A stretch of DNA of 64,000 nt from Photobacterium kishitanii (GCF_003026355.1 NZ_PYON01000002.1:62001-126000), one strand, 5' to 3'; shown: positions 7,913 through 15,690, numbered from the stretch's first letter. The notes: generated by a model not told the origin, from the letters alone. Numbers and translations are program-made.

Positions 7913-8388
7913 TCAGGCAAAAAAAAAACCGCTAACTAAGAGCGGTTTATTTATTACATATTTTTTATTTTTTCCTCGAAATCCATTCATTTCCTTTAAT
8001 GCTGCTACCTGTAAAAAGTAAGAACAGTCTTTGTATTCATCACCAAATTGCACAAAACCATCAATTTTTTTTAAAAGTAGTCTTGGGAGGTTCACATCAA
8101 TTTTTACTGTCCCCCCATATAAGGACTAACATCAATCTCAATAATCGACCATAAAAAAACAACATATTCAGGGTCATTGATGTGAGCTTCTATTTTTGTT
8201 GGTATTGGTGGTGTCTTACCATTATCTGCCAAATCTTCAAGATACATATCAATCGCATCAGGCGCATTTATTAGGGCTTCGTCATAAGTATCGCCAGCCG
8301 TAAAACAACCATCTAAATCAGGAAAACAAACACCATACGCGGTTTTTTCGTCGCCTAGTTCAATAGCTACGGGGTATAAGTATTTCAT
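7913..8388 (-). pseudogene. hicB-type antitoxin gene, frameshifted, no hicA partner
   Basis: The first part (8104-8388) is a HicB RNase-H-like fold: MKYLYPVAIE, then YGVCFPDLDGCFTAGDTYDEA. It stops just after SPYMGG. In another frame at once follows the C-terminal DNA-binding part, VNLPRLLLKKIDGFV, with DEYKDCSYFLQVAALKEM. The break is at a run of six G (minus strand, about 8111-8117); one more G would join both halves as MGGTVKIDVNLP. The C-terminal reading runs into the terminator, so the original stop also seems lost. No HicA ORF is seen upstream. HicB normally neutralises the HicA mRNA interferase; here it is an orphan, possibly inactive. Confidence 0.75.
7918..7949 (-). terminator. Terminator of hicB-like gene
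   Basis: AACCGCT and AGCGGTT arms. On the minus strand the hairpin is followed by a long T-run (the A-run at 7918-7928). Confidence 0.75.
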
Positions 8389-8869
8389 TATTAGATCTTT
8401 TTATTTGTTACTATTCACATTTAGTGAAAATTAATTGTAGTTAACAGTATGCATCTATTACGCACTTTGTGATTGTGCTTCATCTTAAACTGGGGTTATA
8501 AGGCTCATTTTAAGACGTTTAGGGTGCCGATAATCACCGTAAATCAGTATTGATTGTTTGGTGTGTATGTTACGAACTGAAGCTAAAAGTGATTAGAGCT
8601 TATATCAAGCTGACAGTACTAAGATACTGACTTTCCTCACCAGAGATAATGCCGGCCAGCTAGCGAAATTTTTTAAGATTGCGCCTCCTCGGCTATCACA
8701 TAACAGTACCGCCATGGTTAACGACATTCAGACAAGCTAAATCACCACTGCGGTAAATGTCATGATCTCAAAGGCACAAACTTTCTCGATTTAGCTAGCC
8801 TATTAAAAGCCTCTGCCAACCCCTAACCTCAAGCATGAGGAAGTTACAAAGATCACGATGCACGATCAA
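8389..8869. other. Spacer before second peptide-ADH cassette
   Basis: Holds an ATTTAAC-type element at 8439. A stretch near 8628-8740 reads as short open coding-like sequence (DNAGQLAKFF in one frame) interrupted by stops, perhaps a relic of a lost gene. Nothing identifiable. Confidence 0.35.
8439..8480 (+). repeat. ATTTAAC-type element upstream of hicB relic
   Basis: Reads AGTTAACAGTATGCATCTAT, then ACGCAC and TGTGAT. It shares TTAACAGTAT with the element at 7869 and TATGCAT with that at 12756. The far end is poorly conserved. Confidence 0.4.
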
Positions 8870-8998
8870 TTATTACTATTTGGTAATAATCTTTTGTATT
8901 TTTGGTTGATTGTGTGTTTTTGTGTAATTGTTAATATAGCCCCATCGAAACGCAGACAGCGTTCAGCAATAATAATAAAGATTAAGGTTATACGACTC

Positions 8999-9241
8999 AT
9001 GAAAACAGTTATTAAAGCAATTATCGCTACCGCTATTATCGCCACTTCTTACACGGCATCGGCACGTGATGGCGCTTTCACTGGTAACGTTAGTTTCAAC
9101 AACCAAGTTAGCAATGCTGTGGTTGCAAGCCACTATGCAGTTAATGGTACGGCGGATAAATCACATTCAGGCATTGTGGTTACCAACAAAAACACCCACA
9201 TGAGCTTTAATGAAAAACTGCTATCAGCGGCTGATAAGTAA
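8999..9241 (+). CDS. Small secreted protein, copy 2 (80 aa)
   Basis: Second copy of the secreted peptide, starting MKTVIKAI with the same signal peptide. It differs from copy 1 by a few residues in the mature part (NNQVSNAV for NNQANNAV, NGTAD for NGSAD). The substitutions are few and the frame is intact, so the gene seems maintained by selection or is recently copied. It is followed by ADH copy 2 at the same spacing as in copy 1. Function unknown. Confidence 0.75.
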   Translation: MKTVIKAIIATAIIATSYTASARDGAFTGNVSFNNQVSNAVVASHYAVNGTADKSHSGIVVTNKNTHMSFNEKLLSAADK

Positions 9242-9496
9242 TATTTCACCACTATGGTAAACAAACGCTTGTTACACCTTCTTATTATTACATCTAAGTA
9301 AAAGTGTTTTGGTTTTATCTCTATTGTTACCAAATGGGTTGGGTGTAGAATGACGACATCGACACCAACAATAACAAATAAATTCGATATAGCTTCTTAC
9401 GCTATCACTCCTTTATAACGCGCTATCAAATAAATTCAGACTTATGGCTATCGCGGTAAGTCACTATAAATTAATTAAAATTATCGGAGTTTTACT

Positions 9497-10648
9497 ATGA
9501 GCAATGTATTTTACATGCCACCTGTAACGTTAATGGGTCCTAATGCTATCCAATCTTTAGGGGCTGAATTAGCGTCAAAAGAATTGAAAAAAGCGCTTAT
9601 CGTCACTGACGGTGTGTTAGTTGAAGTGGGTCTTGTTAGCAAGCTTACTGATGAGCTAACAGCTCACGGTATTGATTACGCAATCTATGATGGTGTTCAA
9701 CCTAACCCAACAGAGAAAAACATCGAAGATGGTCTTACTCTACTTGCACAAAGCAACGCTGATTTTGTGATTTCATTCGGTGGTGGTTCTTCTCACGATA
9801 CAGCGAAAGGTATCGCATTGGTTGCAGCTAACGGAGGTCATATCCGTGATTACTCTAAAGGTGTGCACCTTTCTAAGAAGCCCCAACTTCCATTGGTAAC
9901 CGTGAACACAACGGCGGGTACTGCATCAGAAATGACTGTATTTGCGATTATCACTAACCAAGAAGATGAAACTAAATACCCAGTGGTTGATAAGCACTTC
10001 ACGCCTATTATTGCGGTTAATGATTCAGAGCTAATGGTCGCAATGCCTAAGTTCCTTACTGCAACCACAGGTATGGACGCATTAACGCACGCAGTTGAAG
10101 CGTATGTTTCAACAGCAGCGACACCAATCACAGATGCTGCTGCAATTAAAGCGATTGAGTTGATTGTTAATAACTTAGAAGCAGTAGTGAATAACGGCCA
10201 AGACCGTGAAGCACGTGATGCAATGCAGTACGGCGAGTACTTAGCAGGGATGGCATTCTCAAATGCTTCTCTAGGTTACGTACACTCAATGGCGCACCAA
10301 TTGGGTGGTGTTTACGACCTGTCACACGGTTTATGTAACGCCATCCTATTGGCTGAAGTATCACGCTTTAATGCACAACAAGTACCAGAGCGTTTTGTTG
10401 ATATTGCGAAAGCAATGGGTATCGACACTGCAGCGATGACGCAAGAGCAAGCAGTGAATGCCGCTCTAGAAGCGATTGATGCACTCTCTGAGAAGGTAGG
10501 TACTAAGCAACGTCTAGCTGACCTAGGTGTTACTGAAGATAAACTCGCATTCATGGCACAAAATGCCCTAAATGATGCCTGTTCTCTAACTAACCCACGT
10601 AAAGCAAGCCTAGAAGAAATCATTAATATCTTCAAAGCACGTATGTAA
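9497..10648 (+). CDS. Iron-containing alcohol dehydrogenase, copy 2
   Basis: 383 aa, nearly identical to copy 1; the most visible change is EEIINIF for EEIVNIF at the C terminus. GGGSSHD (95-101) and the metal ligands Asp194, His198, His263 and His277 are all present, so the enzyme should be active. ATCGGAG precedes the ATG at the same distance as in copy 1. Most DNA differences are at third codon positions, which suggests the copies diverged under purifying selection and are not very recent duplicates. Confidence 0.95.
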   Translation: MSNVFYMPPVTLMGPNAIQSLGAELASKELKKALIVTDGVLVEVGLVSKLTDELTAHGIDYAIYDGVQPNPTEKNIEDGLTLLAQSNADFVISFGGGSSHDTAKGIALVAANGGHIRDYSKGVHLSKKPQLPLVTVNTTAGTASEMTVFAIITNQEDETKYPVVDKHFTPIIAVNDSELMVAMPKFLTATTGMDALTHAVEAYVSTAATPITDAAAIKAIELIVNNLEAVVNNGQDREARDAMQYGEYLAGMAFSNASLGYVHSMAHQLGGVYDLSHGLCNAILLAEVSRFNAQQVPERFVDIAKAMGIDTAAMTQEQAVNAALEAIDALSEKVGTKQRLADLGVTEDKLAFMAQNALNDACSLTNPRKASLEEIINIFKARM

Positions 10649-10680
10649 TTACCCTGACTATCGGTAATGACTCTTAAATA

Positions 10681-10707
10681 AAAAGGCCGCTAAAGCGGCC
10701 TTTTTTA
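10681..10707 (+). terminator. Terminator of ADH copy 2
   Basis: AAAGGCCGC-TAAA-GCGGCCTTT and T-run, identical to that of copy 1. Confidence 0.9.
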
Positions 10708-10734
10708 GATCTGGATGTTGAGGGGATAATTTTT

Positions 10735-10777
10735 ATTTAACCGTAAATTATTTATGCGTACTAAAATAAATGTCGTT
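10735..10777 (+). repeat. ATTTAAC element after ADH copy 2
   Basis: Begins ATTTAACCGTAAATTATTTA and then GCGTACT. It separates the ADH cassette from the ankyrin/toxin pair. The far end diverges from the 43-bp consensus. Confidence 0.4.
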
Positions 10778-10784
10778 AAATTAT

Positions 10785-11315
10785 TTAATATTTTGCAAAT
10801 AGATCTTGTATGCTCTTAGGTATTCCAGCAATAACAGTTAACATCTGTCTAGCCGTTTTCCAACCGTCTTTTTTAACGTCTGGATCAGCTCCAAACTGTA
10901 ACAAAAGATCAAATACCTCATAATTAAGAGGCATACTATCAAATCCCATTCTCAAAGCACTTACCCCTTCAAGATTTTCATGCTCTATCAATTTATCTGC
11001 CCCATTTTCTAACAGTAAGCGTATGCCTTCTACATTACGTTGACGTACTGCATACAACAATGGAGTATTGCCATAAGAATCTATCGCATTCACATCAAGA
11101 CCTTTTTCAAGTAAGAACTGAATAGAACTTAAAATTGGTGAGTCCTTTATATCAAATGATGTTGATGTGAACATTTTATGTAGATATGTCCATTGCTCTG
11201 ATTCTGTTACTTGATGAACATCATAACCTTGCTCAATTAGCTCTTTTGCAAATTCAACATTTCCTTTTTTCAGCGCTTTAAAAAATTTATATTCGGGGCG
11301 TTCCGTGTATTTCAT
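10785..11315 (-). CDS. Ankyrin-repeat protein, probable immunity protein
   Basis: 176 aa made of ankyrin repeats. Clear repeats are YGNTPLLYAVRQRNVEGIRLLLENGAD (about residues 84-110) and a flanking pair ending LLEKGLDVNA and LLQFGADPDV. No signal peptide, so cytoplasmic. It starts 2 nt after the stop of the nuclease-toxin gene in the same operon. Small ankyrin proteins directly behind nuclease toxins are a known type of immunity protein in polymorphic-toxin loci, so it most likely binds and blocks that toxin. The partner assignment rests on position. Confidence 0.8.
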   Translation of the reverse strand: MKYTERPEYKFFKALKKGNVEFAKELIEQGYDVHQVTESEQWTYLHKMFTSTSFDIKDSPILSSIQFLLEKGLDVNAIDSYGNTPLLYAVRQRNVEGIRLLLENGADKLIEHENLEGVSALRMGFDSMPLNYEVFDLLLQFGADPDVKKDGWKTARQMLTVIAGIPKSIQDLFAKY

Positions 11316-11317
11316 GA

Positions 11318-12682
11318 CTATAGCCTTTTTTCTAAAAATTCTTCCATATGCTCAATAATTTCATCCAAATCACCAGAACCCGGTTTTTCATTCTTGTGGC
11401 TTAGATTTGTTTTGGCATCCTCTATTTGAAAATGATCAGGGTTTGCATTCACATAATCATTAAATTCTGCTTGGGACATACCCAGCTCTTCCGCGGCTCT
11501 CACTAAACGGCGATGTTCAAACCCAGGTTTATGTCCATAGTGCCTATTAGAAATGATGTTACCTTTATCATCAATAAAATTACCATTCACATCTTTACGT
11601 GCTGTATTTTGTATTTGACGTTTTGTTTCAGCTCTTAATGATGGACGGTCTAATAATGGTTTTGGTTCGCCTGATGATATAAATCGACCGTCAGGGCCAT
11701 GTAACTGAAACACCACATACATTGGTGGTAAGCCAGTCGTCGGAGGGAATATTAGAATGTAGTCATTTGGATCTGTTTCACTTATAGGAGTGATATAAGT
11801 ATTATCAAACTCCTTTCCTTGCTCATGCTCGGGGTGAATATAAATGGTATGCGAATCAACATTAGGAATAGGGTTAACTAGAATCTTAGTTCCTGCAATT
11901 TCTTCAGATACAGGCACCCATTCAATAGATAGACCCGGTTCCAAATCGACAACAAACTTATTACCGACTAAGTTGACAGAACGCTTTGGAATTTCTGTTT
12001 TATCAACATGATAGCCATGAATTATCCCTTCACTATCAAAGCCGAACCTAATGAGAGTTTCAACGCCTTTTAGGAGCTGTATATCTTCATCACCATATAA
12101 AGTCCCATCTCCCATCCGTGTAGGAGATAACGCTAATAAAATACCAATAGGTCCCACGACTTGCATTGCAAACCCAGCGATATCAACGAGACCAACGCCT
12201 GCTATACGACTTAATGCCGCAGTAGACAATCCATCGATATCAGCGAGACCAACGCCAGCTATATGACTTAATGCCGCTGTAGATAATCCACCGACAGCAA
12301 CAGCATCCATTGAACCCGCAGCATAAATACCAATATTACCAACAGAAGAAGCTTTTTCTCTATTTTTGCCTACAGAAACCTTCCCGAAAGGTAACATTGA
12401 AGACTTACAGAAAACTTTATTAATTGGCTCATTCGCTTGAGTAACTTCACGCATAGCTAAAATTTTCGCTCGATGCGCAGCATATCGTGCGTCATTATCT
12501 TGAACATACGCCCATGTTTTATCTGACTGTTCATGACGTTCTCTTCGTTGCCGTTGTATTTTTTCCCTAGGCGTTTCAGTTTTACTATCAAGCTCTGAGT
12601 CAGGCTCTGGGTCTAATACGTTATTATCAATCTTGGCGAATTTAACACTCGCTTTTGCGCTAACTTCAGTTGGTTGCCCCAT
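11318..12682 (-). CDS. S-type pyocin/colicin-like toxin with C-terminal GH-E type nuclease
   Basis: 454 aa. Residues 1-85 are polar and charged. Residues 90-190 contain FCKSSMLPFGK and Gly/Ala-rich segments. Residues 195-345 resemble the S-type pyocin domain (YGDEDIQLLKGVETLIRFGF; GLSIEWVPVSEE). The C terminus, about 350-454, has DVNGNFIDDKGNI, then YGHKPGFEHRRL and NLSHKNEKPG, the layout of HNH/endonuclease-VII toxins with conserved Gly-His-Glu. It should cut DNA in rival cells. Export could be by bacteriocin release or type VI secretion; neither a lysis gene nor PAAR/VgrG is seen nearby. A 19-residue tandem duplication (GLSTAALS units) lies near residues 130-170. The ankyrin immunity gene follows after 2 nt. 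Confidence 0.8.
   Translation of the reverse strand: MGQPTEVSAKASVKFAKIDNNVLDPEPDSELDSKTETPREKIQRQRRERHEQSDKTWAYVQDNDARYAAHRAKILAMREVTQANEPINKVFCKSSMLPFGKVSVGKNREKASSVGNIGIYAAGSMDAVAVGGLSTAALSHIAGVGLADIDGLSTAALSRIAGVGLVDIAGFAMQVVGPIGILLALSPTRMGDGTLYGDEDIQLLKGVETLIRFGFDSEGIIHGYHVDKTEIPKRSVNLVGNKFVVDLEPGLSIEWVPVSEEIAGTKILVNPIPNVDSHTIYIHPEHEQGKEFDNTYITPISETDPNDYILIFPPTTGLPPMYVVFQLHGPDGRFISSGEPKPLLDRPSLRAETKRQIQNTARKDVNGNFIDDKGNIISNRHYGHKPGFEHRRLVRAAEELGMSQAEFNDYVNANPDHFQIEDAKTNLSHKNEKPGSGDLDEIIEHMEEFLEKRL
12178..12291 (-). repeat. 57-bp tandem duplication inside toxin gene
   Basis: Two adjacent 57-bp units encode GLSTAALSHIAGVGLADID and GLSTAALSRIAGVGLVDIA. They keep the frame and lie in the Gly/Ala-rich part of the toxin. 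Confidence 0.8.
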
Positions 12683-12755
12683 TGTTTTATCCGTAATTTT
12701 TTCCTAGAGGATAAATTAAAAATCAAACGGGCAATAATTTGCTCAAAATGGCTGT

Positions 12756-12814
12756 ATTTAACAATATGCATATTTTATGAACTGACTCGTATCAGTATGA
12801 TGATGCGGTAACGT
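12756..12814 (+). repeat. ATTTAAC element upstream of toxin gene (59 bp)
   Basis: Begins ATTTAACAATATGCAT and ends GTAACGT. The flank GGCAATAATTTGC is shared with the element at 7869, so two different genes have the same junction sequence next to the repeat. Confidence 0.5.
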
Positions 12815-12875
12815 TTTCGGCCGAGTTCGCAGCACTTGGCGCGCCTAAAATTGGCGTGGTGGCCTAGTACCTATT

Positions 12876-12902
12876 TAAAAGCCGCTTTTAATGGCGGTTT
12901 TC
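12876..12902 (+). terminator. Weak terminator-like hairpin
   Basis: AAAGCCGC and GCGGTTTT arms with one G-T pair, then a short T-rich tract. It lies just upstream of a possible small membrane ORF. Confidence 0.4.
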
Positions 12903-12904
12903 TA

Positions 12905-13203
12905 ATGCAATACCTTGAGATGGCGGTAATTTATTACTTCGATTTTTTTGTGGCTAAAATCCTCGGAAAGTCTATACCTCAACTAACCATTAAGGCTTAC
13001 AAAATGATTAAGGGCGCATTACTATTTATTTTTAGTTTATTATTGTTTTAGGCTCTCTCGTTCAATTTATTTATTTTGTTGAAAGTATCGAATCTTTTGA
13101 ATACTCGTTTAAACATAGTTTTTCTGATTTTGTAAATATAATCCCTAGTTTATGTCTGTTTTATTTCGCTACTATTTTGCTTTTTAAAGTAAAATCGGCT
13201 TAA
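12905..13203 (+). pseudogene. Possible small membrane protein, frameshifted
   Basis: An ATG at 12905 opens a 48-aa reading (MQYLEMAVIYYFDFF) with a hydrophobic end, stopping at 13051. In another frame the sequence continues without stop from about 13020 to 13203 (VLGSLVQFIYFVESIE, later a second hydrophobic stretch ending KVKSA). Together they would make a small protein with two or three membrane helices. There is no good ribosome site and a hairpin lies just upstream. It may be a decayed phage-type membrane gene or chance. Confidence 0.25.
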
Positions 13204-13229
13204 AAATACAAACGTACTACTAACATTAA

Positions 13230-13252
13230 CCGCCGGATTAGGCGTTTTTTTT
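13230..13252 (+). terminator. Terminator-like hairpin
   Basis: CGCC-GGATTA-GGCG followed by eight T. It insulates the next operon from upstream transcription. Confidence 0.6.
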
Positions 13253-13281
13253 ATCTGGCAAAGACACAAACCCGCCATATC

Positions 13282-13341
13282 TTGACAAAAAGTCAAATAA
13301 AACCCCTTTATTGTGTTTACATGTGTACATAGTGCACATGT
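13282..13341 (+). promoter_or_regulatory. Promoter and operator-like dyad of small operon
   Basis: A consensus TTGACA at 13282 is followed after about 18 bp by a CTTTAT-type -10. Just downstream lies an inverted repeat ACATGTG/CACATGT (13319-13341) with partly symmetric centre, placed where a repressor would block transcription. The operon at 13393 begins 50 bp further on. Confidence 0.5.
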
Positions 13342-13392
13342 AATGCGTCCATACCAATAAACTGAATCCAAAAACGGTGTCCAGTAGGTACA

Positions 13393-13644
13393 GTGTCACG
13401 ATCTACTAATCCTGACTTTGAATATAATCCCGAAAATATCGGCACTAAGATCAAAGATGGTTGCGTATATTGTCCTAATCACATGTATTACGTGTTTATG
13501 GCGTTGCACAGTAACGGTTATTTTAAGCCGTTAGCGAATGGCACAACTAACCTAGTAAGTATTAAAACCTCAGATATTAAGAGGGTTGCATTCAAACCAG
13601 ATAAGGGGAGGCGGGGCGATTGTCCCGCTTTTGAACATGACTAA
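13393..13644 (+). CDS. Hypothetical protein (83 aa), first gene of compact operon
   Basis: GTG start at MSRSTNPDFEYNP, following the promoter/operator region. The protein is soluble with two cysteines in GCVYCPNHMYY. I do not recognise the family. The stop overlaps the next gene by 8 bp (ATGACTAA), so the genes are probably translationally coupled. Compact overlaps, small size and a codon choice richer in C and G than neighbours suggest a phage, satellite or plasmid origin. Confidence 0.6.
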   Translation: MSRSTNPDFEYNPENIGTKIKDGCVYCPNHMYYVFMALHSNGYFKPLANGTTNLVSIKTSDIKRVAFKPDKGRRGDCPAFEHD

Positions 13645-14059
13645 ATTAATAAATGTTATGAAAATGGCAGGATTAAAGCCTATGCCAAGCCTTGAAGAAC
13701 AAAAAGAGCGCGTTAATAAACTTGAATTATTAACAAAGCAATGTGAAGCCCACGCCGTAAACATGTATTTAAGCGACCACAACGGCATTGATATTAATAA
13801 CCCGTCACTCTTACCAATAACTAACCCCGACTACGTGCCGCCAACAAAGGCGCAAGTAGCCGCCGTGGTTGATCTCCTTATCAGCAAAGGAATGGCACGT
13901 ACTGACATTAGTAAGATGCTTGGCATTAGTCCTACAGGCAACAGGACGCTAAATTATTGGGTTACAGATAGCCGAGATACACAGATCCCGTATTGTGCAT
14001 GGCGACAGCTTACAACGCTGGCGGGGCTAACAATGGTTACTATGGTTGAATCCAAATGA
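13637..14059 (+). CDS. HTH-like paralogue 1 (140 aa)
   Basis: The start is placed at the ATG overlapping the previous stop. Residues 1-45 form a charged helical N terminus. The C-terminal half has YVPPTKAQVAAVVDLLISKG, then DISKMLGISPTG and IPYCAWRQL. The pattern (hydrophobic helix, short turn, LGIS helix, then an IPY-AWR-L segment) also occurs in the next two genes and looks like a small helix-turn-helix DNA-binding domain. Probably a regulator or replication accessory factor of the element. The next gene overlaps by ATGA. Confidence 0.65.
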   Translation: MTKLINVMKMAGLKPMPSLEEQKERVNKLELLTKQCEAHAVNMYLSDHNGIDINNPSLLPITNPDYVPPTKAQVAAVVDLLISKGMARTDISKMLGISPTGNRTLNYWVTDSRDTQIPYCAWRQLTTLAGLTMVTMVESK

Positions 14060-14499
14060 AAACAATTAACCCTAAGCTATTGGCAGAAACAGCCGAGAAT
14101 CAAGATAAGATCTTGGCAGAATTTGAGCATGATATAGAGCTAACCCGCCGCCATTGTGCACAAGTTCACTTTGTATCGGAACATATCTACCGCCCCGATT
14201 CTTACCGCTCGATTGATGATCCGTTATACCGAGATCCAACGGGTGAAGAAATCAAAGAAGTATTCGAGCATTTGGCAAGCCTACACAGCAAAGGCATTGT
14301 TACTAAAATGCTTGGCATTAGGGGCACATCTAACCCCACGCGCACGATCACGCGTTGGATAGATGGGACGAATATGATCCCGTATTGTGCGTGGCGTTTA
14401 ATGCTTATCTTAGATGGCCGCGCAGTTGAAACAAACAGGATACCCGCTACCGACGGATCCAAGCCTTGGGAAAAATTCTACATAACGAGGGCAAAATAA
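14056..14499 (+). CDS. HTH-like paralogue 2 (147 aa)
   Basis: Paralogue of the preceding product. It shares YRDPTGEEIKEVFEHLASLHSKG, KMLGIRGTSNPTRTITRW and IPYCAWRLML in the same order over residues about 55-115. The N-terminal half is charged and predicted helical. Start and stop overlap the neighbours (ATGA upstream, TAATG downstream), so all three paralogues are made from one coupled message. DNA binding is inferred from the HTH-like pattern; the family name is not known to me. Confidence 0.65.
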   Translation: MKTINPKLLAETAENQDKILAEFEHDIELTRRHCAQVHFVSEHIYRPDSYRSIDDPLYRDPTGEEIKEVFEHLASLHSKGIVTKMLGIRGTSNPTRTITRWIDGTNMIPYCAWRLMLILDGRAVETNRIPATDGSKPWEKFYITRAK

Positions 14500-14885
14500 T
14501 GACAATCGCATTTTTAACACTTGATGAATATGAAGCCGATCCCCAACGCTACAACCAAGCATTAGACCGCAATGACGAATTAAAAAAGCTAGCAGACGCG
14601 CACGTAGGCGGTATGGTGTTTAAATGCAGCGGTATTGATAGCGAATGTTTATTACTAGCCACAGACTCGCGCTACAAAGCCCCCACAGCCGCGCATGTAG
14701 CCGAGGTATACGATTATCTAGTTAAAGAACTTGGGGCAGATATAGCAGATATAGAGGCGTTAACGGGGTATAAGGCTGGCGAGCCCGTAACATACCCAAC
14801 GTGGCGGCTTATGTTGTCTATGGCTGGATTGTCTATTGATTTAATGCATATCAGCAAAGAAATAAGACGCAAAATATTAAGATAG
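14499..14885 (+). CDS. HTH-like paralogue 3 (128 aa)
   Basis: Third paralogue. It has YKAPTAAHVAEVYDYLVKE, then IEALTGYKAGEPVTYPTWRLMLSMAGL, the same framework with a shortened turn region. It starts at TAATG on the stop of paralogue 2. The ILR-K rich tail is basic. Three tandem divergent copies of one small domain in an overlapping operon are unusual and could form a heteromeric complex or give several specificities. Confidence 0.65.
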   Translation: MTIAFLTLDEYEADPQRYNQALDRNDELKKLADAHVGGMVFKCSGIDSECLLLATDSRYKAPTAAHVAEVYDYLVKELGADIADIEALTGYKAGEPVTYPTWRLMLSMAGLSIDLMHISKEIRRKILR

Positions 14886-15053
14886 TAATTAATTTTGTTT
14901 ACGCAGAAATAGCAGTATTTAACGGGGAGCGCATGGCGGTAGCGGTGTTGCTCTCTTTTTTGTATTTCCGCACAAATTTAGCGCCTAAAAATAGCCGTTG
15001 AAAGCTGTTTTTTTCTAGCTGGAATACGCGTTTTATCAATTGGATAACAGTAA

Positions 15054-15362
15054 ATGAATGATTACAGTTTTGATGTAATAGCAATAGTTAAAGTGGGCAT
15101 TAGTGCCGATGAAATACGGGCTATCAATAATGCTCTGTTTTATCTTGGGGCTACAGATTGCGACATTGTAGAAGCGGGCCGGATAATAACGATTTCATTC
15201 ATCAAAGAAGCTAATACGCTTGTTGAGGCGATCAATTTAGCGCATGCAGACGTTGCAGCGGTGGATAATTTGGAAGTTATGCCGCTTGATGTTGAATTGA
15301 TAGAATTGGCAACAGAACGCCAAAACTCCCCACGGATAAGGGTTTCATTAGATGATATTTAA
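15054..15362 (+). CDS. Hypothetical protein (102 aa), XRE-associated N-domain-like
   Basis: Acidic soluble protein. The segment VEAGRIITISFIKEANTLVEAINLAHADVAAV resembles the N-terminal domain found before an HTH in some small phage or toxin-antitoxin regulators (pattern: GCDD, GRIALDF-REA, A--DV). The usual HTH that follows is absent here. The assignment is from memory of the pattern and is tentative. A 168-bp spacer separates it from paralogue 3; that spacer holds a possible 22-aa ORF (MAVAVLLSFLY). The next tiny ORF overlaps its end by 11 bp. Confidence 0.5.
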   Translation: MNDYSFDVIAIVKVGISADEIRAINNALFYLGATDCDIVEAGRIITISFIKEANTLVEAINLAHADVAAVDNLEVMPLDVELIELATERQNSPRIRVSLDDI

Positions 15363-15456
15363 ATTACTTAAAGCGTTATTCGTCGCGTTCGATAAATTTA
15401 CAATTGAATTTGAACGCACAGCAAAAATAGCTCCCCGCGTTAAATGGCTACTTTAG
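15352..15456 (+). CDS. Possible 34-aa basic peptide
   Basis: Begins MIFKLLKALFVAF and overlaps the stop of the preceding gene by 11 bp. It is hydrophobic then basic, and amphipathic. The chain of overlaps supports it; there is no independent evidence. Confidence 0.35.
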   Translation: MIFKLLKALFVAFDKFTIEFERTAKIAPRVKWLL

Positions 15457-15545
15457 GTTTTGGTTATGTCTTTAGTGTGTTTATTGCGGTTGTAGTATCA
15501 TTGGCAAAATTAAGGCGCGGGGCGGGTGTGCTGGTTGTGGGGTGA
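15444..15545 (+). CDS. Possible 33-aa single-span membrane peptide
   Basis: Begins MATLGFGYVF with one hydrophobic helix (FSVFIAVVVSLA) and a basic tail (KLRRGAG), positive side inside. It overlaps the 34-aa ORF. The size and topology recall coat or membrane peptides of filamentous phage, but nothing else here identifies one. Confidence 0.35.
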   Translation: MATLGFGYVFSVFIAVVVSLAKLRRGAGVLVVG

Positions 15546-15643
15546 TAGCTGAAATTCATACAACAGATGTTATGTGAAATGGGTGGTGAAATTCGTCGAT
15601 ATTACATTGATAATAGCACATATGGTAACAACGAAAAATAATA

Positions 15644-15671
15644 GGGAATAAGCTAGTGTGGGCTATTCCCT
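15644..15671 (-). terminator. Terminator of restriction operon
   Basis: GGGAATA and TATTCCC arms with a 13-nt loop. On the minus strand a T-rich tract follows. It lies just after the YgjP-like gene. Confidence 0.55.
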
Positions 15672-15690
15672 TCTAATTTATTAGATAAAA

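Larger units (their letters stand above)
8870..10757 (+). repeat. Peptide-ADH cassette, copy 2
   Basis: Same unit as 1200-3080, with scattered silent changes. Similarity starts at about 8870 (GGTAATAATCTTTTG) and runs past the terminator to about 10757. Confidence 0.9.

Noticed and set aside
12836..13051. 71-aa ORF reading through the hairpin at 12876
   Set aside because: Its first part crosses a terminator-like stem and has no ribosome site; only the part from 12905 is plausible.
13150..13371. 73-aa minus-strand ORF over the operon promoter
   Set aside because: It covers the TTGACA box and the dyad, has odd composition and no start signal.
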